Shown here piece after piece: positions 35,545 to 47,538 of a stretch of 64,000 nt of DNA. Under the pieces are notes generated by a model. It saw only the letters and a program-made list of their open reading frames with translations, made no database searches and was not told where the DNA came from. The stretch spans positions 1,488,001-1,552,000 of the forward strand of contig JAPEIS010000012.1 in assembly GCA_029531795.1 (NCBI GenBank), in the 5' to 3' direction. Positions within the stretch are counted from its first letter, which is position 1, and the number at the start of each line of letters is the position of its first letter. The translations under genes were made by a program, and so were the position numbers. Source of the DNA: Sclerotinia nivalis. Taxonomy: Eukaryota; Ascomycota; Leotiomycetes; Helotiales; Sclerotiniaceae.

Positions 35545-36005
35545 TCTCCGTAACAAAAATATATTATCGAGTGCAAACCAGAATGATTACGAGATTGCAG
35601 GTTAATTCTGCTCTATTGGGGAGAGAATACTTTGCTCCTGTATAAAGTTGTGAAGTACCGAATAGCCCCACTCATTGCCAAGTGTCAGCAATACATCACT
35701 GTGACATCCGGATAATTTCGTGTGACGAATCACGTCACTGCATTCCCCTCGAAATGCTATAACATCACGGTACTAAGGTTATTTAGATACAAGAACGCAG
35801 GTGCTCAATATTTTTTGTTGAACAAGCACGGCTCGGACGATATACATTATGCATGAGATGTGGTGGAATATATAGATCAAACTTAGCTTCCATGCAATAT
35901 CATCAAGATTATGAAAAGTACCGAAGACAATGTTTAAGGGAAATCTGGCTCTGGGATAATAAAATTCGAATATAGAGAGTTTAAAATGCAATTTCTTGGG
36001 GTAAA
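35545..36005. other. Divergent intergenic region
   Basis: About 460 bp upstream of the GMC gene. It should hold its promoter. No further feature was seen. Confidence 0.5.
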
Positions 36006-36427
36006 ATGCTGGCTTTGACTGCGGTGAACATCATCCGTTTCCAGATTAGCGAAATCGAGGATGAAAGAATATTCATTCAAGGACTGTTTTCTGGATTAGC
36101 ATTCGAGCATCTCTCCTTGAATAGTAAGTCTTTTAGGATTTGATGATATCAGCGTCCTACTACAAGAGCCATTCCCAAGAGAATGATTTCCACCTCGCTG
36201 GACTGCCCTCTTGCTACTGGCACAATCACCTCTCCTTCCACGATGCCATGCATATACGATTCACATCACCTGTATATGAGGAATGGCTTCCGTCTATTCT
36301 GTCAAAGATAAATCCACAAAAACGCAACGAGCTGGGATTACCCCCGGAAGTTGAATTCTTTGTAATTCTCACCTGCGAACAATCAATTGCAACATTCACG
36401 GTGATGATTCCCGTGCAAGTCTTTTAA
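36006..36427 (+). CDS. Possible small hypothetical protein
   Basis: The frame from the ATG at 36006 is open to 36123, then a GTAAGT donor and a TATCAG acceptor (36124-36152) would restore the frame to the stop at 36427, giving about 130 aa. The implied intron of 29 nt is shorter than the usual fungal minimum, so the model is doubtful. The C-terminal part (SYYKSHSQENDFHLAGLPSC to TVMIPVQVF) has normal amino-acid composition. No domain was recognised. It ends 30 bp before the stop codon of the SET gene on the other strand. Confidence 0.3.
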
Positions 36428-36457
36428 CAGCCACCCCATATCCCAAAAACTCCCTAA

Positions 36458-38328
36458 TCAGCCAAGCAAACATCTCCTACACATACAATCACCCGAAAGC
36501 CATCCATTAAGCATCTGCCGTCTTTCCTCTGTTGATTTGGAAAGTTCCTCGATATAGCACACAAACACCTCTTCCCCTTTCTTGATCTCTCTTCCAGCAC
36601 GGCATTGAAATTTGGAGCCCGAACCAGTATGTATGAGACATATCATTGGTGGATTTTCACAACTGTGATTAAACATTGCGTATGAGCCATCGACCCAGCA
36701 TTCGTATTCATTCTCCTCTCCCAGTCCACCAACAGCGTTAATCCTAAATCTTTGCCTGTGGATATACATCAGTTGGATTGAAAAAAGTTTTTGGGGGAGA
36801 TTAACATACCACAAAGTTTCCAATATCCAAGTATCAAAACATTTGTCTGCGAAAATATCTACACCAAGCTTGTGCAATATTTTCAATGGCGTAATAACCC
36901 GAGTTTCTAAAGACCATGGGTCATCGGCCTGTGCTTCATGACTAACCAAGTGAGCCACAAGGGGATGTTGAAGTGGATGTCCCCCTCCCTGTTTACACGT
37001 CGCCAAAAGCCGTAACCAAACCACTTTAGAGATTTCTGGCCCAGATGGAAAACACTTTTCTCCTTCGGCATCAGCATAGATATGTGAGATATCCATCCCA
37101 CATAGACCTTCATGGTAATACTGCTGTGCTATATTCCTGCACTCCCTACTACAAAAGTAGAGGTGGGCACAGCATACAAATCCATATTTTCGACTCGCAC
37201 ATCTCAGACTACCAAAACAATTAAAACAAGTGCCGGTCATCTCCGATCCAATCTTCCTCTTCCAGATCAATGAATCTAGCAAATTTTTGTGCTGCCTCAA
37301 TTGTGATTTTTTTACACATAAGACAGGGCTGCTCTCTAGAACAATATCGCCCGCATGGATATCTTTGGTTGCAAACATGCCGTATGATATTTCATGCGAG
37401 CCTGATATATCCACAGTGGAAGGTTGGATTCTGAGTACCTTCGAACATTTGCCAAGGGTGTTATTAGCAACCTCGATTGTCATTTTCGTTCTGGTGTTAA
37501 CTCTGGATGCCCATGGATACGGTTTGAGCAATACCTTTCCCATCTTTATAACCATCCACTTGGTTGTGTCACATAAAGACATGACGTTTACGGCATTTCG
37601 TTTCATCTCGTATGAGCGTGTTGCATGGCGCTGGAGATGTTGGAGCGTGGAGTCCGCCGGATAAATTTTCAATGCTTCTGCAGATATCAGTTTCATATCT
37701 TGATAAGATTGAAGATGGTCGAGTGCATAGAGCATTTGGCAATATCTGAAGCACCATATGTAAATAAGAATATAAATCATTAACGGAGAGGGTGAACAAG
37801 AACGCACGCTAGCTTTCGTTCATCTTTCAACGAATCAACTATTTCTAGACCAAGTGTTGTTGCGGAGACACTTGCGTCCCACAAGACACCCTAACAGTGT
37901 CAGCGGTCTTTCATGGCTTGCTCTGTGCCTAGGCTGTACCTTAATAATAGCTCGATACCATATCGTCATTCCCATCTCGAGCCATACTTTGGAGCCGAGG
38001 TCTTTCCCATCAAATACATAATCTGCCAGAAGAATCGCCTTATAAGCATCAAGCGCCGCGAGTTCCGGAAACCCCAATTTCAAAAGGACTTCAGATCGGT
38101 TTCTCCAGTGTTCTGGAGTATAGGGAAAACGGTCTAAAGTCTCAGTGCAAACTCTCAGTTTTTCGCGATGTATTTCGACTTCCTATTCTGCGTGTCAGAT
38201 ATGATGAGTTTTCTTTATGTTTTGGTTAAAATACGGACCTTGGGGCTTAAAGTGACAAACGGCCGCATGCTACATCCTGAGTCAATGACAGTGGGCTTCC
38301 AGATTTTCGTGTCCCAATGTTTATCCAT
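36458..38328 (-). CDS. TPR-SET domain protein with MYND-like zinc finger
   Basis: Predicted 549 aa from five exons: 38328-38239, 38182-37940, 37890-37808, 37745-36810 and 36755-36458. Introns are 56, 49, 62 and 54 bp, and every junction keeps the frame. The N-terminal third has TPR-like helices (AALDAYKAILLADYVF, YCQMLYALDHLQSYQD). The SET domain begins at about residue 220 with YGMFATKDIHAGDIVLES, is split by a Cys-rich MYND-like insert (CFNCFGSLRC ... CSRECRNIAQQYYHEGLC), and resumes with the hallmark FNHSCENP, GEEVFVCYIEEL and a post-SET CMCRRC. This is SMYD-like architecture, and such proteins methylate histone or non-histone lysines; the target is unknown. The last intron (54 bp) is stop-free and in frame, so its retention would still yield a full-length protein. 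Confidence 0.85.
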
Positions 38329-39130
38329 GGTGGCTTCAGGTACGTAAGATAGAAGGGCATGTATGAAAATGGAATTGTTGGAGATTTGTATTCTTAAGGT
38401 GGGAGGTGAATATAAAATAATTCAATTGTAGCATGAAATGATGCAAGTATTTGTTAAACTAAATCTTTTAGCACAACTTTTTAGCCACATAGATTCACTG
38501 TTATAATGCACAATTCCTCAATACAGTACCACATTGAAAGGATCTCCACTGAATGATATAAGACTAGAATGATAAAGTGCAATATGTCAAGACATCAAAC
38601 ATATCAGAACGTCAACATATCAGGGTTATCAACATGCCAAACATCAAATATAATTAGCAAAACATCAAACATAACAAACAGCTTTTATTGATCTTTCATC
38701 CATTGATTATTTGATCTAGTAAATAAAAATTACCATTGAATTACTTCACACTCCATAGTCCATATCCCAAACATTGCATTAAAATCCCCATTTGTAAGCT
38801 CTTGCACAGATTTCCATCCACCATACCCAACCAAACTCTCTAGTTTTTTACCCAACAATCTTGAGGTCATTTCCAAATTCTCCAAGTACCTAGTCCAAAT
38901 TATGAGGTTGGCATAATATATCCCAAGTAACTAAATACAATAACAAATAACAGCATTTGACCATCACCTCCTCCACGATATGAGGTGTATAATTCTGAAG
39001 GACGGCATCCCAAGCCGCCTGAACCCCCCAGCATGACGGAGTATCGACCTTTTTCAAAAGAGATCAAAACAACCCATGTTATCTCCACTCTTCCTAGCTC
39101 TACACTCCTCACTAATAAAGACAAGTGAGT
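38329..39130. other. Intergenic with short ACATCAAACATA-like repeats
   Basis: About 800 bp. Around 38586-38685 variants of ACATCAAACATA recur four or five times, a low-complexity patch. No gene was seen. Confidence 0.5.
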
Positions 39131-40123
39131 TCAAAGATGCGTCTGCTTCATCGATTTCATCAAGCTACGTATATCTGAATCTTTTGCAATCCTCAGCGAC
39201 GGAATTAAAGACGCATTAACCTTATCAATTTCATCCAACTCCGCATTCCTAGCTCGTTTCCATATCTCCAATCTCCATGGTGAATTATGAGTTATATTTT
39301 CCCGCACACCAGCCTTTATCTCCCGCCACGGATCTCTAGGGTCATCTCTTCTACAGTATGTGTAGTATGGCACATCTGGATTCGGAGCCCGAGAGGTGAG
39401 AGTCGGCCGATGCATTATGAGCATTGTGGAACCCGAGAGCGAGCGCATTGCGCCATCCCAGCACTGGGGTCGACGCGATATCCTTTCGGCCATGATTTCG
39501 AAGTCAAGCAATGTGCAGCTGATGGTTTTATCCAACTCAAATCCTTCCCTAGGTTGTCCACAATTCAGAATGGAACCATCGCAGGTATTGAACACTAACT
39601 TAAAGTTTTCTGCTGAACAATATCTCGCAAAATATGAGACGTAGCGTTGCATGAAGGGTTTGTCGGCGGTATCTTTTCCCAGTCCAGAAAAGAGATTGGA
39701 GACATCGATAATCCATTCTCGAATTCCATGATATTTGGGCAACAGAGTCTCATTAAGTAGAAATCTGTGTCTCGAGTAAGGTACCTGAGGAGAGCCTTGA
39801 TAACGTTGAGAATCCGGGGTTTCGTGAAATTGGATATGGACTGATCGTATCAGAACTTGCTCAGCATGTGTGTATAAAAGTGCGGATCTGAGAAAGGATT
39901 CCAAAGTTGGAAAAGTGAAGGTTCGATTTTCAAGATAAGCTTTTGATACCGTCCCGATGTCAAAGTAAATTGTACGGCACGTCAGCAGTAAGGAGAAAAA
40001 CATAGATGATTGTATGTATCGATTTTCCTTTTCTGATAGAATGTCGTTCCAGATTATTTGTCGAATCGCGGTGGGAAGCTGTAAGAGTCCCACCTTTTCT
40101 GGAGATGCATGTACTAGTGACAT
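39131..40123 (-). CDS. DUF7730-like (LPxxIR family) protein
   Basis: Single exon, 330 aa from the ATG at 40123 (the frame is open two codons further to a GTG). The N-terminus has LLQLPTAIRQIIWNDIL, the typical opening of a large ascomycete family related to F-box-like/DUF7730 proteins, followed by SLLLTCRTIYFDIGTVSKAYLENRTFTF, which matches the 'cR-xIY-E...' second block. The rest is mixed alpha/beta with no catalytic motif. The molecular role of the family is unknown; an F-box-like adaptor function is a guess. Related loci are found at 51176-52345 (intact) and 53363-53729 (broken). Confidence 0.75.
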   Translation of the reverse strand: MSLVHASPEKVGLLQLPTAIRQIIWNDILSEKENRYIQSSMFFSLLLTCRTIYFDIGTVSKAYLENRTFTFPTLESFLRSALLYTHAEQVLIRSVHIQFHETPDSQRYQGSPQVPYSRHRFLLNETLLPKYHGIREWIIDVSNLFSGLGKDTADKPFMQRYVSYFARYCSAENFKLVFNTCDGSILNCGQPREGFELDKTISCTLLDFEIMAERISRRPQCWDGAMRSLSGSTMLIMHRPTLTSRAPNPDVPYYTYCRRDDPRDPWREIKAGVRENITHNSPWRLEIWKRARNAELDEIDKVNASLIPSLRIAKDSDIRSLMKSMKQTHL

Positions 40124-41215
40124 TATCACCGAGTAGATCGAATTGTGGTATCCGGTTCGAAGAGAAGTATATGTTGGGTGTTTTGGAATTGGGAGACTTT
40201 AGCGAGGCGAAAAGTAAGCTTCCAAGATGAATTTGGACAAAGTTATTATTGTGTGAAGAACTGTAGTCGATTCGTAAAGAGGAATCCTACTTTTTTTTTT
40301 TTTTACGAAGGTTGAGTGTTAAAGAAGTCTGAATGTTTGAGGATAAGAAATTTATAGAGAAAGTCTTCCAATTTTGTGGGAGACAAGTTTTTTTAGTGAA
40401 ATACACTAACTAGGCGGTTTATATAGAAATTCAGTCTGAACCCTAACTAGTGATTCGGTGTTTGCCAACCAAACCCATTAGGAAACTTGAGATCCTACCT
40501 AAGCAATAATCTAACTGGGAAAGTCTAGATGGACAAAAATCCAGCATATATAGGACAAATATGAGTCACTTTGCTATCATAATATTGCTTAGCAAATACC
40601 TATACCTGTTTAAGTTACCATGAGTGATAATGTGAGTATATGTATAGACCTCCCATAGATAAAGCGCTAGGTGTCAAATACCGTGGTGAATTCCTTGACC
40701 ATGGCAAATAATGAACGGGTAGCAGAATGAATCTGGACTTCGAACGCTAATGAAAATACAGTCTCCAGCAGGAAAAGAAGAACAAGCCAACTTGGTCAAG
40801 TACTTCAATGTTCTCTTTACCTAGCGTTTACTCCTCCTGATGAATAATGGATCCTCGTTTCTTTCGAAACAAATTCTCAGATAGACAGATACCAACACCA
40901 ATACTAAAACTAATACCTTGATCTCACGTTAACTCTCATACATGAAATATTTCGCGGGAATTGAAAGGAATGACGTACATTATTTCTCCATGAAAACTTA
41001 AGTCATAGAGTTTCAGAAAAAGATCAAATACCGATAAACTAGCAAGGCACCGTCATGAGCCTCACAACACTAAGCTACTAGTCAACCCCATCCCTCCGCT
41101 AAACTACACACTACCACGCTCCACTCACGCTACTACTAACTAAAATCTTCAATTTCATGCAAATGCCGATTCACTGCGAAAGCAATATTCTCTGAGGCTG
41201 GGTAGTACGTGGCTG

Positions 41216-41235
41216 AAAATCAGACGTGCAACAAA
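41216..41235 (+). repeat. Isolated TGCAACAAA box
   Basis: AAAATCAGACGTGCAACAAA, with the core starting at 41227, matches the array copies (compare ATTTCAGACGTGCAACAAA at 25082). It lies 15 kb away from the array. Confidence 0.65.
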
Positions 41236-41340
41236 TCCGAATATAGAACATTTCGATTGTTCCATCTGGTTCGATAGAAGCAATACTTCTTTTAGCATTG
41301 AACTTAGAATTTAGACCTCCTCCGAACTAATTAATTGAAT

Positions 41341-41371
41341 AATAGTCGGCTCTCACAAACGGCCGACTATT
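41341..41371. repeat. 10-bp inverted repeat
   Basis: AATAGTCGGC (41341-41350) and GCCGACTATT (41362-41371), loop of 11 nt. No function can be assigned. Confidence 0.7.
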
Positions 41372-42033
41372 AGTAGGTATTTAAAACAAGTGGCAATCAT
41401 GAGGTTAAAAATTGGGGTACAATCCTCGGAAGGCATTCGCTACTATATCCTCAATGCTTGATTCAACCCGGGTATTTCCAGGTTGGGATAGGGGTTACTG
41501 AAATCCTTTGTTTCGTGTAGCTTCAACTTCAGCCTCAGCTTCTTACTTGTAGCATTGAGGAGGCATTCATGCGCTCAGTATGAGATCAACTCCCCACACT
41601 CATGGAGAGGAAGATTAAGCACTTAAAGTAACGAGATGGCAAGAATGGATTTAAGGTATGAGATGACTTTGTCACTTTGAAAATGAACGAAATATTCAAA
41701 GAAATGCCTATGAAAAGATAGAGTGTAAGATCATCAGGTACCAGAACAATGCTATAAGAAGAAAGGGAGTTTGCCAACAGTAATAGAAGTTTATCCACGA
41801 GGTCAAGGCTTTCCGAAATAGTGGTCCATCTCAATCCTGTACATTAAAAACCATGTTGTCTGAACCATCTAACATTGTCGGCCCTCCGTCCCAGCTGTCT
41901 AATTGTTGTATATCTTCTTTATCTTCTCTGTATATAAATGGCTTGTACCTCTAAATCTGACGAATTTCTAAACCTCGAGTGTATCGTACCTGTGATTGGG
42001 TCGCATCCAGTATCCCAGAAACAAAATGCCCAT

Positions 42034-42618
42034 TCACAACTTCGCTCCAGGCGTTATTCTATCCACGATAATGAACAAAGCATCTCCGCTAGCCAGCACT
42101 ACTCCTTCACCATTCTCAATGGTACCCTTCCCGAAAAGCTTCCTTCCCTCTCTTCTCTCCACCCAACTTCTCCCTAACACAACCCCTGGTGTTCCAATCG
42201 GCTTTTTGTATGTGATGTTGAGATACGCCGTCATGGTATTTTCATCCTTTGCTCTGAAGCTTTCTGCTACACAGCCTATCATTTCATCTAGCAACGCTGC
42301 AATGAATCCGCCATGAGCAGTATCGACATGGCCATTAACATGCGTACCCAAACTCATCAAAGATAAAATCTCACCAAAGGGACGCGAGGAGGTAGGTGGA
42401 GAGTAGAGGCCTTGGTAGTACGGGACAGTATCGAGTGACTGAAGGGTAATGGCTGTAAAAGTATCACCAGTATCCTCTTTTAGGATTCGCGACTCGAATG
42501 AAAAGGGGTAGAGGGAGCTGTCATTGAGAATTGGTTTGCACCATGACGTCAAGGAGAAATGGTCCGCGGTTTCCTTTGGTATGGGGGCAAACGGAAACAG
42601 GTCCTCGGGAACACTCAT
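42034..42618 (-). CDS. Hotdog-fold thioesterase-like protein (PaaI/4HBT type)
   Basis: Single exon, 194 aa from the ATG at 42618; the upstream in-frame extension starts at a GTG and is not needed. The hotdog helix motif is present as VDTAHGGFIAALLDEMIG (about residues 100-117), with the HGG and the nearby Asp/Glu that polarise the thioester in this family. TAYLNITYKKPIGTPGVVLGRSWVERREGRKLFGKG follows as two beta strands, and the end is a third strand. It probably hydrolyses an acyl-CoA thioester; chain length and pathway cannot be read. No signal or mitochondrial presequence is obvious. Confidence 0.85.
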   Translation of the reverse strand: MSVPEDLFPFAPIPKETADHFSLTSWCKPILNDSSLYPFSFESRILKEDTGDTFTAITLQSLDTVPYYQGLYSPPTSSRPFGEILSLMSLGTHVNGHVDTAHGGFIAALLDEMIGCVAESFRAKDENTMTAYLNITYKKPIGTPGVVLGRSWVERREGRKLFGKGTIENGEGVVLASGDALFIIVDRITPGAKL

Positions 42619-44343
42619 GGTGGGTAATTGTCCATGTTGAATGAAAATTGAAGTTATTGATAATGTCACAATGTCTCTGTGAACCTCGGAACAAAATAGC
42701 CGTTGTGGATCTGATAGCCGCTTCTACAATCAATCAGCAATTGAATGGGTTGTCTTGAATTGCGGTTAGATAAGCAAAGCACATGAAACTAGAGCGCCTT
42801 GGAACATGAAACGGAAAAAGAAAAGTCCTAATGGAGCTGCGGCCCTTGGGGGTTAATTCAAGCCTTCAAGGGGTCCTGGACTAGAAATTTAGCAAGGAGA
42901 AGCTTTGATATTGGGGGTGCTTTTATGCTTTTAGAACCATCAAGATGTCCGAATATTATACCTATGCATATGCAAACATTCAGGAGATTTCACGATAACG
43001 ATCTTCATCACATCACGGTATTGAGTTCTAGAACAGGAAAAGGGAGGAGAGGGGAACCTACCTATATGAAGATTGAAGGATTATTGATGTTGAAATAAAA
43101 AAGATTATTCATCCTTCACATCCTTCATATAGACCTCTTCTAACATACCAGGTAGTAGATATAGAACATTTGTTATACATCACATAACCACAATTCAAAT
43201 GAACAAATTTTATTTGATACCTAATATAGAGTTCCGTCACGAACACCTCGATAACTTTTGATTGATGGGTTCTCTGGGCTGAGCCGGGTGAGTTCATTTA
43301 TTATGTTACCTAGGTAGCATCATTAGATGCTCTTTGGCCCCCCATAATCTGTCACTTCTACAATTTTAGTTAGTGTATTCCATTCTGACAGGCTATTTCC
43401 ACTACCGATAACCCTCGAACTATGAAACTAATGAACTCAAACGCCCCTGTAATCTATATCAAGGTGACAATTGGCCAGTAATGACCAGAGACTCGAAAAA
43501 AAAAAGTGGTTTTTGTGAAATTGTCAAAATCAATGAAAATCTTTCATTACCTAGGTAGTACTGGTTGATGTCCGGATAGTTATATTGGTGCCCGGACCTA
43601 ACCAAGGTCAAAACTCACTCGAAATAACTTTTATATCTTCTCCAATGGTTAATTGTATGATCTGATCTTGGTCTGATCTCTTCTCATCCAAGTATCTCAT
43701 CTCTTTTCTCTCTTTTCAAGTTTTACTTCCCGTCAGATTTCTTGATAGGCTGGCCCTTCATTGGCTATCAAAGAACGGTCATTCATTAGGTCTTTTGATA
43801 GCCACTCACTGCGTTTACTCATTGCCAGCCATTTGAATCTCTTCACCTCTGTTTGCGCCAACAAGAAAATCCATTCCTCGAATAATTCGTAAATCATCAA
43901 TCATTCTATTCTATTTGTACAAATTCAACCTCATATTCTATTCACAGCGATTTGCCTTGATTTCACCAAACCTCCTTACTTTCTACGCGTTTTGTTTATT
44001 TACTTGAATAAGAGTACACCCTTCCACTTCGTACGCTTTTTCAATTAAACTCTACAAATATTAACCCACCAGCTTTTGCACAGCCTTCGGCATCCTGTGA
44101 CGATCCTTCCATTAATTTACGAGAACACGAGATACATATCAGAAATTATGTGTGTGGAGGACACCTGAAATACTTCAGCTAGAAAAAGTCTAATACATAT
44201 ATCTTTCGCCCGGATCTATCTTATCTATTCAAGGGTTTCCCATCTGGATCTTTGAGCACCTTTGCGACAAAGGTTTCCGGAAGCTTCCCGTACTCCACGA
44301 TCCGCTGCAAAGGTCACACAATTCTAGGACGAAGGAAGACATC
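42619..44343. other. Intergenic / long 5' leader region
   Basis: About 1.7 kb between divergent genes. Pyrimidine-rich stretches near 43650-44100 suggest the promoter and 5' UTR of the gene at 44344. No coding potential was accepted. Confidence 0.5.
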
Positions 44344-46647
44344 ATGTGGAAGCGACTCAATACTTCAAGGAGTAGTAATGGTGCTACAGCTCGCCAATCT
44401 GCGATCAGTGAACCCGTACTTGTCGAGACCACTATTTTTGAGAAATCTTATGGAGCTGCTGGTGGTATAAATGTTAATATGGGTATGCCATCTTCGAATA
44501 GATATGGTCCTCCACCAAAAGCGACAAGAAATAACACCCCAAAAGGATTACCACTTCTACCATTGTAGGTCACAAGATTTCACTATTTAGTGTAGAGTGG
44601 GGGACTTGGTGTTAGAGGAAAATCGTCATGTGGGATAATGGATGTTGGACTAATGTTTCAGCTTAGAGATATAGCTGTCAAATTTACATACATTCTTATG
44701 CAATGTTAGCCAAGCTTTGCTAATATTTATTTCAGTGAAGCAGTTCCTCCTATGCAACATTCTCAACAGAATTCTGACAACTTGAGGCCGGTCTCTTCGG
44801 TTTACTCACAGCCCTCTCCGGGTCCTGTGAATGATCAGTTTCCATACAATACATATGCGAAACCTATGACTCCAAATTCGGTAGAGGTATCCCCTCCCAG
44901 CTCTCCGGAGTTTGATGGAACGCGGCGGTAGGTCGAGCATTCCATCAGTTTGAAAGGTTCTTCGGGTTGCTTTAATCACAAAAGGCTGGACGATCCTCGG
45001 GTGATTTTTGGGACGATTTTAGAATTTGTTGTCGCAATTCTATGAATATAAACTAATGAGATTTCAAATAGAAACGCGAATCGATATCAGGATCATGAAG
45101 TCTCTCCAATTGATGAGGTGCCTGATATTTCACATCTTGGATTCGGAAACTCGAAAGAAAGGAACGATGCCAGATTGAAGCCACCATCGAGCGGTATTCC
45201 TGTTATGCGAAAAGAAAAGATGCGTAATCAAGTCGCGGCAGCAGCAGCAAATTTACTAAATCGGAAAGATATAGATGGACCAAGGGGTTGGAAAACAGCA
45301 GATGTGAGATGGGATCAATATTCTGGTGAACAAACGACAAGCGAAAGGGGGAAACCACAATCCGTCAAACCAGGAGAATATTCGCCACCCGAGTTGCGAT
45401 ATGTTAGACAAATGGGCAATACGTCAATCATTAGTGCTGGTGTTAGTGCGCAAAAGCCTCAAAATCCACCATCTTTTGCGGGACGTGTCCGCAAATTGAA
45501 GAATAATGCGCCGGTAGAGAAACCAGAGTGGAAAGGGGCGACAGGACGTTCAGCAATTGTGCCCACGCCATCAGATAATTACAGCATACCTCCACTTAAA
45601 ATTCCAATTCCATCAAAGAACGAAAAGCGCATTACATCAGGTACAAATACCCCTGTATCATCCATCCGAAGTGCAAATAGTGAAACGCAAGCGGCACCGA
45701 CCTTCATGGATCTACCCAGCCCACTGTCTATCAACGCAGGACATTCGCTCAGCGGACGAAACAGCCCACAATCTTATAATGAGCCCTCAATTCGAAACCC
45801 AGAACCCGTTCATGCGGCTCACCTTGCGAATTTCGCAACCAATATTACCACAGAATTCCTTACCACAGAATTCTCTACCGCATATTATCCTTCCCATTCT
45901 AAACAGGATTCTACTGGCACCATTGAGCGAAATTTCCGCGAAGCTCTTAAGAATTCATTCCCTCCCATCGATCCGAACGAACCTTACGTTCAACCTCCTT
46001 CCCGCTTTAGTGTCAGTACAAAGGCCACATCAGAAGCCACACAATCTACCAGAGCGCCTTCTCTCGATTTACAAAACGATATGCATTCTCCATTCCCCAT
46101 ACAATCCTACACCATGACAACTCAAGCTCCCACTTCAATACTCTCTCGCAAACGTCCTAAGGTCACCGCCGATGATAGCACATCCATGTATTCCACAAAA
46201 AGCATTACCCGCAAAGCCATCAATTCGAATAGTCCAATAACAATCTCCATGACGTCCTCCATTCCCCGCGAACACAATCACCCACCACGCTCCTCATCCA
46301 CTCTCACCAAATCTCTCCCCAGCACCCCCGCCGAAACCGCATCCTCAGATCCTATCTCCAAGCTCAAAGCGCGCCTTGAAACTCTCACACATCGTAGACA
46401 AAATATCGAAAAATCAATCAAACAAATGACGGAGCTTATGCCAGCGGATAGAATGATTGCTACTGAGGAAGTTAGGAGAAAGAGAGAGATGGAGAAGAAA
46501 CAGATTGAGGCGTTAAGGGAGGAGGAAGCAGAAATTAGGAGGGAGGAACATGAATGTGGGCTGAAATTGCATAGAGCGTGGAAGAGGAAAGATAAGCAAG
46601 CGGGGTATGAGGAGACGGGGTTGTGGGTTAGGAGGGTTACTGGCTAG
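44344..46647 (+). CDS. Large disordered protein with C-terminal coiled coil
   Basis: Predicted 662 aa from three exons: 44344-44564, 44736-44927 and 45072-46647; introns are 171 and 144 bp (GTAGGT donors), and both junctions keep the frame. Most of the protein is low-complexity, rich in Ser, Pro and Thr, with many SP/TP sites suggesting phosphoregulation. Two ordered pieces are visible: a basic segment at MRKEKMRNQVAAAAANLLNRKD and a C-terminal coiled coil (KLKARLETLTHRRQNIEKSI through EEEAEIRREEHECGLKLHRA). The LWVRRVTG end is reminiscent of conserved fungal proteins of unknown role. No enzyme motif is present. The C-terminal block is most likely the conserved functional part. Confidence 0.8.
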
Positions 46648-47538
46648 ATTGTGGGGTTTGAAATGGATGGGTTGGAAAGAAAATGATCTATTTATTTGGG
46701 ACATAAAATGTAAAGGGGGCTAGGGCAATTAACAGGTGTTTGGTAGGCGCAAACGCAGCGGGAATTGGAGGACGGACGGACGGATGGATGGAAGGATCGG
46801 TCTGGAGTTAAGGAATATTTATTCCATTTGTATTGGATTTAAAAGTTTACTCAGGTGGACTTCTTTTATGGCAAACACACACACGTCATATCATTCATAA
46901 TTGAATTTGAATTTGAAGAAATAGATGTAGATACCTAGTATCATATCCTGCATCTCGTTCGCTAAATTTACTCTTGAACTTCAAACTGGAAGTGAAATAA
47001 ATAAATGCCAAATTTTGGTGTAGAATACTATTGGTAACAGATCATTAATGGACTTTAAACTTCATGAATTCGGATTGCATAGATATACACAAATCTCTTT
47101 CCCCTTGCAATTTAAAAATAGATCCGGACCGGTAACCAAGAGCTGCCGGGTTTGAGTGGGGAACACGTGATGTTGATGAATGTAACGATTACCCATCAAT
47201 ATCCCCGCGCTTTCCGAGCCGAGTGAGCTCGAAGCTTCGATTTAGATATTTGATTAATTGTTGAATTTCACATTCATTACGAGTCCATCGCCATCGATAT
47301 TCTAAACGTGTCATCTTACGTTTGATTTCTTCTTGTCGTTTCTAAGGAAGAAAATTTGAGTTTTGAGGTGTTGTTTTTGCGGAGGCATATTGAGAGCTGT
47401 TATCTTTGCGTTTGAAGCTCGAAGCCCGAACCTGAACTGGAACGGATAATACCATCAGGTTATCTGTTTACGGAAAGATATCATAAGTGTTGGAGATTTA
47501 GGAAGATAGGAAGATTTTCAGGGATACAACAAGGCATT
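46648..47538. other. Intergenic, no gene recognised
   Basis: About 890 bp with a short GGAC/GGAT low-complexity run near 46770-46797. It includes the promoter of DAP1. Confidence 0.5.

Larger units (their letters stand above)
40124..42033. other. Long intergenic region with one box and one hairpin
   Basis: About 1.9 kb. It contains a run of 14 T at 40291-40304, one TGCAACAAA box (core 41227) and a 10-bp inverted repeat at 41341-41371. No convincing gene was seen; the minus frame at 41586-41834 has no domain. Confidence 0.5.
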
